Shown here piece by piece: positions 57,853-64,000 of a stretch of 64,000 bases of DNA. The notes under the pieces were generated by a model. It was not told the origin of the DNA and ran no database searches. It worked only from the letters and a program-made list of their open reading frames with translations. The position numbers and the translations under genes were made by a program. The DNA is taken from contig NC_089547.1 in NCBI RefSeq assembly GCF_040115645.1, positions 248,001 to 312,000 of the forward strand. The letters run 5' to 3'. The DNA comes from Euwallacea fornicatus (Eukaryota > Arthropoda > Insecta > Coleoptera > Curculionidae). Numbering within the stretch: the stretch's first letter is position 1; every line of letters begins with the position of its first letter.

Positions 57853-59816
57853 ATGAAGCCGATTTCAAAGTTTCAAAGAAAATTAATTGAAAAATCACTG
57901 ATTGATGGAAGATCCACACGGGAAATCGCATTTCAATTAAATATAAGTCAATCCACAGTACAAAGGGTAAAAAATAAGTGCAAAAATTCCTTAAAAATAA
58001 ATAAAGGTGGCCAACCAAAAAAGATGTCTGCGCAAGATACTAGAAGAGTAATTAGATATTTGGGCAGTGGTGAAGCCTCTTCGGCCTCCAAAGCAGCCGT
58101 GTTGCTGCGAGGGGATACTGGGAAATCGATGAGCAAATGGACAGTCCAACGAGCTTTACATCAGTCCAAATTTGTTGCTGTGGAGAAGAAGAAGAAACCC
58201 CTACTTTCTAAGAAGAATATTAGGGCACGACTAGATTTTGTAAAAAGATATGAGGCATGGACCGAGAAGGATTGGATGAAGGTTGTTTAGGCCAGGGGCT
58301 TTTAGTCACTGCCTAACAGAAACGACTGCCTCACAAGGCACCCGAAGAGGTATCTCCTATTTTGCTGGTGTGAGTTATTAATTCGAAGGACCAGACGCTG
58401 ATGCGTCAATTGATTGTAAACGGGGTTCAAGGGTTCAGGGAATACAAATTCCATAGCACGAATTAAGTAATTTACTTTTACTATAGATATCACTTTAAGT
58501 TACACTACGATTTACAACTTTATATACACTTTTTATACATATATTTACAGAGTCGGTATTGGGTCGCCCGAGATCTGAGAATGATACGTATAAAGGTTGA
58601 AGGGTGTCTTGTAAAAGAGTTATGGAGTAGAGATTGAGGTAAAGTTGTGAGAGAGGTTTGATGGTGTTCCGCTTCAGGGATCGAGCAGTGTCCAAGAATC
58701 GGGAGAGAGAGAGAGAGAGAGATTTCGCGAGCACTGGTTTAGAGTTAAGTTATATGAGAGAAATTTTGAGGGAGTCCGCGTTCAAGGATCGAGAGTGTCC
58801 ACAAAACGGGAAGAAGCTTTCGCGAGTGTTGTCTTTGAGAGAATGAATTTTTGGGAGTCCTAGATTATTTGCGTCCCAGGGATGGTGGGGCTGGAGGGAG
58901 ATTACCACGAAAAGATCTTAACCAATCCCAACTGACCCCGCCCCCTAGTTCTGTGGAAAGTTTTTTCCTAAGAATCTTCACGGTCAAAACCCAGATGTGG
59001 CTCTCTGGTTCCCTTGACAGATTTATCTGGTGCCCCCCATAAATCGGGACAACGATAATTCAAGGAACCAGTGCCATCACGGTGGCCGGGTTTAAACACG
59101 TGAGGGTAAGTGCTGCATCGCGGGGTGCAATGCAGCAGATGTATTAGGGATTGTTCCAACGTCTTTAGAGCCTAATTGGTACCCAGCGATAACGCTGATT
59201 TATGTTGGGTTTTTTCCCAACAAAGGTTATTTGGTCTGATGAAACTAAAGTTAACAGATATGCAACAGATGGTCGACATTGGAGCTGGAAACGAGAGGGA
59301 GAATCCATGAAACTAAAAGATTTCATTCTGACGGTGAAACATGGGGGAGGAAATATTAAAGCTTGGGGCTGTATGTCGGGATATGGGGTTGGACCATTGA
59401 AGAAAATAGATGGGATAATGAACCAGCACATCTATAAAGCCATTTTAAATGATGACCTAATAGATACTGTTAATAATATGCCTTATCCCACTAGCAAAGT
59501 AATTTTCCAACAAGACAACGACTCCAAGCATACCGCAAAATCTGTGAAGGAATGGTTGGGTACCCAAAAATTTCAGGTTTTGCAGTGGTCGGCACAAAGT
59601 CCCGACCTAAATCCCATTGAGAATCTATGGGCTTACGTGAAATATCATCTGGTCAACGACTACGATTCGCCACCATCTTCACTTAAAGTGTTATGGGAGA
59701 GAATAGAAGAAGTATGGGACCAAATTCCACCTGATTTCTGTGAAACACTAACAAAAAGCATGCCAAGACGTCTACTAGCTGTTAAAAAAGCTAAAGGTGT
59801 CTGGACCAAATATTAG
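57853..59816 (+). pseudogene. Tc1-like transposase (DD34E), split by an LTR insertion
   Basis: The first part (57853-58283) has the HTH (MKPISKFQRKLIEKSLIDG, then TREIAFQLNISQSTVQRV) and GGQPKK. The second part (59228-59816) has VIWSDETKVNRY, HGGGNIKAWGCM, QQDNDSKHTAKS and SPDLNPIENLW, with 34 residues between the last two catalytic residues. It ends KGVWTKY. Leaving out the insert and one copy of its 5-bp duplication the two parts are in frame, 339 codons plus stop, with no other lesion. As it stands the frame ends in the LTR at 58288-58290. Confidence 0.92.
58284..59222. mobile_element. Solo LTR inserted in the Tc1-like transposase gene
   Basis: The insert begins TGTTTAGG and ends CCCAACA, and is flanked by the direct repeat AAGGT (58279-58283 and 59223-59227). 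TG...CA ends with a 5-bp duplication are typical of LTR retrotransposons. No coding is inside and no second LTR is present, so it is a solo LTR. A (GA)n run lies at about 58702-58720. The TGTT...AACA ends are symmetric, so orientation is open. Confidence 0.85.
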
Positions 59817-60319
59817 TGTCAATGTCGACCAAAGTGTTCAATGTTAATATTAGTGGAGCAAAACTGAACCAATGTTATTTAGGATTATTTGATGTACCCC
59901 ATTTATTTTCGGCAAATGTTTTGTATGGTTTTAATGTTAATGTTAATGTACTTTTTGAAAATAAAAGCCTTCCTTTGAATACTTGTTAGATATTTTATTT
60001 ATGCCACCATTAATACGAATTTTCTAAGTATTGACTCAGTTCTGCACCTAACTGTAACAGTTTTGAAAAAAAAAAACAAAAAATAGAAATAGCGATAGAA
60101 TTATTAATCATTTAAAAATGACAATATAAAATAATATAATCTGATGTATTAATTGTTCAAACTTTGCTCCCTTGATTTCCTGACAGTAGGGACGCCTCAA
60201 TTCAAATTCCTTAAGACATTTTCTTATCATTTAAGGAACTATTTGTTGAACTTAATAAGTAATTTTTTTTCTCTTCTATAATATTAAGCTTATATATACA
60301 CAACCTATGTTTCATATAA

Positions 60320-60370
60320 TTCCATAAAAAAGTCCATGGGGTCGAAGTCAGGAGATCTAGCAGCTCGCTT
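60320..60370 (-). pseudogene. Short mariner-like transposase remnant
   Basis: The minus strand reads AARSPDFDPMDFFMELYET, a degraded form of the PxRSPDLxPLDFFLWG signature. No other part of the element is recognised. Confidence 0.5.
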
Positions 60371-60530
60371 CAATTGCAAACATTCCGATAACTGTTAAAT
60401 TTAAACATAAATATGTCATATAACATACGTTGAAAATTTCTCAAATAACTTAAAAACGTCATAATACACAAGGCGTTCCATAAAAAGAATTGAAAAGTAC
60501 ATTTATCTACTACATGAATAATCCTGTATA

Positions 60531-62354
60531 CAGGGTGTCTCTAAAAGGTCTGTATAAAATTCTACCACAAATTTCTGAGGTCAAAACATGACGATTTAAC
60601 CCAATTTACCTTAGTCCAAAAGTGGACGGTTTTCGAAATACAGGGCGTCAAGGTGAAAACAAAAAAAAGCAAAACAATTAATTTCTTGGTTGGGAATGCT
60701 GCTATCTACACAAAATGTGGTATCGGGCGGTTTTTGGGGATAAGAATTCAGAATCTGTTAACATTTTCGATGCACAATGTAGAGGGATGTTGTCAGTGCT
60801 CGATGATCCCTCTTTAAAAGGGCATAACTTTTTCATCACCCGGTATAAAATTTATTTATGACTAAACTTGTGTTTTCCTACATTTTTTAAGGAACAAAGG
60901 TCTCTTGTTAAAAATCTCTACGAGGCTTCCTTCTTGAGATATTTGAAGCTTAAAGTTCGCTGCATGTCTCGAACAATAATTTTAATGTACTACATATCTA
61001 TTCTTACAGTTGGATCGAAAAAAATCAAAACTTAAAAATAGGTTAAAAATTACTTGAAAACATAGATACCAAACATAAACACGAAAAAATTATACTTTTA
61101 GTAGATGGTCGAAATGACCACCATTGACTTGCATACAAAGATTAATCCGACGCAAGAAATTAAAATGTACTCTATTCATTCATTCGTCGTCGTTCTTTAA
61201 AATGTTTACTGCATTTTGAATTCATCCCCATAGTTCCTCTTCACTATTTATGGCCGTGAAGTATACCATGGACTTTAGAGTCCCCCATAAAAAATAATCC
61301 ATCGGAGTTAAATCCGATGGGCACAGTGGCCATGGTACCGGAGCATCATTTCCTCTACCTATCCATCTTCGTGGGTACTGTTGATTTAAATAGTTGCGCA
61401 CATTTATAGCAAAATGTGGCGGAGCACCGTCGTGCATAAACCACATATCTTGCCGAAGTTGTAAAAGAAGATTTTCCAATAATTCTGGCACTATATTTTG
61501 AATATATTCCAAATAACTTTCACCACTTAATCGGGGCGGCAAAATGACAGATCCAATAATAAAATTGTTAATTATTCCTGCCCACACACTAATCTTAAAT
61601 TCATGTTGATAATGTACCACTTTCGTAGCATGCGGATTCTCATCAGCATAAACATGTTCATTGTGTAAATTAGTAATTCCACTTCTCGAAAAACAAGCTT
61701 CATCCGTAAATAAAATATTAGTAACAAAATTTATGTTGTATTCTCTCTGCTCATGGATAAATCGGCAGAAGACCAGTCGTAGATTAGATAAATTGGTATG
61801 CACAAAAAAAACATGATGATTTAAATAAAAGGATAAGAATTGAAGACTTTTTAAGTTTTGATTTTTTTCGATCCAACTGTAAGAATAGATATGTAGTACA
61901 TTAAAATTATTGTTCGAGACATGCAGCGAACTTTAAGCTTCAAATATCTCAAGAAGGAAGCCTCGTAGAGATTTTTAACAAGAGACCTTTGTTCCTTAAA
62001 AAATGTAGGAAAACACAAGATTAGTCATAAATAAATTTTATACCGGGTGATGAAAAAGTTATGCCCTTTTAAAGAGGGTTCATCGAGCGCTAACAACGCC
62101 CTCTACATTGTGCTTCGAAAATGTAAACGGATTCTGATTTCGTATCCCCAAAAACCGCCCGATACGACATTTTGTGTAGATAGCAGCATTACCAACCAAG
62201 AAATTAATTGTTTTGCTTTTTTTTGTTTTCACCTTGACGCCCTGTATTTCGAAAACCGTCCACTTTTGGACTAAGGTAAATTGGGTTAAATCGTCATGTT
62301 TTGACCTCAGAAATCTGTGGTAGAATTTTGTACAGACCTTTTAGAGACACCCTG
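60531..62354 (-). mobile_element. Long-TIR mariner-like element (family AB, copy B), N-terminal part deleted
   Basis: The ends CAGGGTGTCTCTAAAAGG and the inverse are flanked by TA (60529-60530 and 62355-62356). The arms of about 507 bp (60531-61038 and 61848-62354) match those of copy A at 23.1 kb, with the same inner motif 110 bp in (60641). The transposase on the minus strand has its catalytic part but lacks the DNA-binding part. Confidence 0.93.
61090..61803 (-). pseudogene. Mariner-like transposase, catalytic half only
   Basis: The minus strand is open from 61803 to 61222: FCRFIHEQREYN, LFTDEACFSRSG (first Asp), VWAGIINNF, FMHDGAPPHF (second Asp), RRWIGRGND and SDLTPMDYFLWGTLKSMVYF. Both catalytic Asp motifs and the PMD Asp remain. 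After a stop at 61222, an in-frame tail continues with RVHFNFLRRINLCMQVNGGH to a stop at 61090-61092. The HTH domain is deleted, the break lying by GGTATGCACAAA shared with copy A. Confidence 0.88.
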
Positions 62355-62515
62355 TATATGTTTATTACGTCAAACAATGCACAACTAAAAACAATATTTG
62401 ACATGTTTTAGCAATTTCTTAAAAGATTTCCTTAAATTTTTCATAACTTTATGCGAGACTTTTGGCCTTCTACGTATAATACTGTAATGGGTTTAAATTT
62501 GAAAAATATATTTAG

Positions 62516-62929
62516 AAGATGATATTTCTGAGCTCATTTCCGCCGACAGAATCGTACTTGCCAAATTAGAGAAAGTAAACTAGTTAATAACAAACTGGCT
62601 TTTAATATTTTGGTAAGCCGCTCTAGTTACGCCTCTTGGTATGAAGTAATCATGATTTTTCCATTCACGAAGGATATAAAGATTTTCATTTCAAAATTTA
62701 GTATGGAATTCAAAAACAATAATAAAACTTTACCGTTCTGTTACATGAGATATGCGAAAAACAGGCATTTTTATTTTCATTCTTTCAGGAGATGTTCGAC
62801 TACAATTTAAATAAACTGGAAATATCAAACCCAAAAGTCAAAAGTAATAGAATAACCGTATTAAAGGGTAAACAATTTCAATCAAAGCCGCGTGCTCAGC
62901 CAAAACTTCTGTGTTTTTTTTTTAATTAA
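62516..62929 (+). CDS. Possible terminal exons of an unidentified host gene
   Basis: Exon 62516-62574 follows ATATATTTAG, is open (DDISELISADRIVLAKLEK) and ends before GTAAAC in phase 0. Exon 62789-62929 follows TTTTATTTTCATTCTTTCAG, a strong acceptor. It begins in phase 0 (EMFDYNLNKLEISNPKVKS) and stops at 62927-62929. The two exons are compatible in phase, which supports them jointly. The protein end is hydrophilic with basic residues; I do not recognise it. Upstream exons are not assigned; copy B may lie in the preceding intron. Confidence 0.4.
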
Positions 62930-64000
62930 ATCTCGGCCATAACTGTTAGTCTACATATAGAAACTGTATATACTTTTGAGTACAGGAAAAAAGCTCTTTC
63001 CATGAAATAAAATAAACGAGATGCTCCATTTAGAAAGGCAAAGTTGACCATTTTTTTTACTGTTCGTTTATATTTGCACCATTTCCCCCCTCTCAGATAA
63101 AATTCTAAAACTTTTTTATTTACAGCCTGTTCCGTCTCAAAGAAAGTCTTTTTCCAAACACCTTTCGAAATATAACCGAACACCTTATGCGTCAGTCGAT
63201 CATTATTGCACTGCACAACATTATTAACATAATTATTATTCCTGTGGGTAATAATAAAACTGAGTGGATTCGTGCAATTATGTGTTACCTTACAATTATT
63301 TAACACCATAGATTTTATGAATATTCGTTTCGTTCATATCATCAAATCCTAAACTAAGAGCCAATCTAAACCCTGAATTTAGCTACATTTAAGCCCTTTT
63401 AATGCCTTCGGAAACTTCCATTATATCAACTAGATGACATACTCATCTATTCACTAGATAAATTCACCTGTTTGTCATGAATTATTCAAAATAGTGTCCA
63501 AACCATCATTTATATCGAAACGAAACCTAAACAAACTCATGGAAATTATTACGACCGGAACGATTAGTAATTTACAATTCGATGTGCGGTTCTAATATTA
63601 AGTATCAAAGTGTTAAGCACCAATAAGTTTTTAATGGATGAAGCACTTTGCATTTTCCGAATTAATCGGGGCTTTATGCCGCCCTTACTTTAGGCGTGAG
63701 CCTTTCGAGAAGAACCCTCACAGGACATGTAGGCGGTCTACATTTTCGCACGTAAGCAGCCCCAAGGGCCTTCAGGGTGGCAAAGTTGTAATATTGCATT
63801 CGGTACAATTTGGACTTGATTTAACAATGCCAATGGAAATCAATGAATGAGATACACACGAAAAATCAAGTCAATATAGCCCTCTGCATTTCCGGTATGC
63901 TGTCGAGGATTGTCCATGGAAAGTAAATTGATCAAGCCGTTATGTTCGACAGCATATTTTGCCCTTAATGGCGTTTTAAATGATGGAAGCTTTATCGCTT
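62930..64000. other. Unassigned end of window
   Basis: A minus-strand frame (62926-63309, 127 codons) and a + strand frame (63638-63850) are open, but neither shows a family motif. The first contains phrases typical of decayed mariner arms. The 63.66-63.80 kb block is less AT-rich. Confidence 0.3.

Larger units (their letters stand above)
57471..60054 (+). mobile_element. Tc1-like element P with 333-bp inverted repeats, interrupted by an LTR
   Basis: The ends CAGTTAAGTGCAGAACTGAG and the inverse (one mismatch) are flanked by TA (57469-57470 and 60055-60056). The left arm 57471-57803 is an inverted copy of 59722-60054, which includes the last 95 bp of the transposase gene. A 939-bp insertion (58284-59222) splits the gene. 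Confidence 0.93.

Noticed and set aside
60060..60290. A-rich run at 60067-60084 as a retrotransposon tail
   Set aside because: No coding or target duplication is attached; it directly follows the TA of element P and looks like simple sequence.
1..64000. CRISPR arrays, bacterial operons, rRNA or tRNA genes
   Set aside because: No spaced direct repeats, ribosome binding site patterns or tRNA-like cloverleaf were noticed; the sequence is clearly eukaryotic.

Overview
The window is eukaryotic nuclear DNA, AT-rich, with short introns (52-65 bp, GT...AG) and a very high load of Tc1/mariner transposons. Terminal motifs of the CAGGGTGTC type, TA target duplications, a Jockey-like non-LTR retrotransposon lineage and a BEL/Pao trace all fit an insect. 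A beetle is my best guess, but this is inference and no species is claimed.

Layout. 1-2.4 kb: a mariner-like element (family I, copy 1, left tip outside the window) inserted beside an older transposase remnant. 3.2-16.3 kb: the 3' portion of one host gene on the + strand (13 exons visible). It encodes the end of a ZP-N-like ectodomain, a transmembrane helix and a long Ser/Pro-rich cytoplasmic tail. Its large introns hold two Tc1-like elements and a long-TIR mariner with a palindromic element nested inside it. 17-33.5 kb: mostly long-TIR mariner derivatives, older mariner remnants and retrotransposon fragments, with a few possible host exons. 33.5-46 kb: gene-poor, with a likely small secreted Cys-rich protein gene on the minus strand (36.3-36.9 kb) and decayed mariners. 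46.2-55 kb: a Tc1-like element split by a 7.3-kb nest of other elements, including the second, near-identical copy of family I. 57.5-60 kb: a Tc1-like element interrupted by a solo LTR. 60.5-62.4 kb: a long-TIR mariner sharing its family with the one at 23.1-24.9 kb. 62.5-62.9 kb: two possible host exons.

Main points. Family I looks broken by a frameshift, but a 59-nt phase-0 intron joins both parts into a roughly 350-residue transposase in both copies. Many of the mariners carry long inverted repeats (about 250-610 bp) with a second copy of the terminal motif 82-124 bp inside, an IR/DR-like layout. Several insertions are nested and can be ordered from their TA or 5-bp target duplications. 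Most host coding signals outside the main gene are single exons inferred from splice sites and open frame, and are given low confidence.
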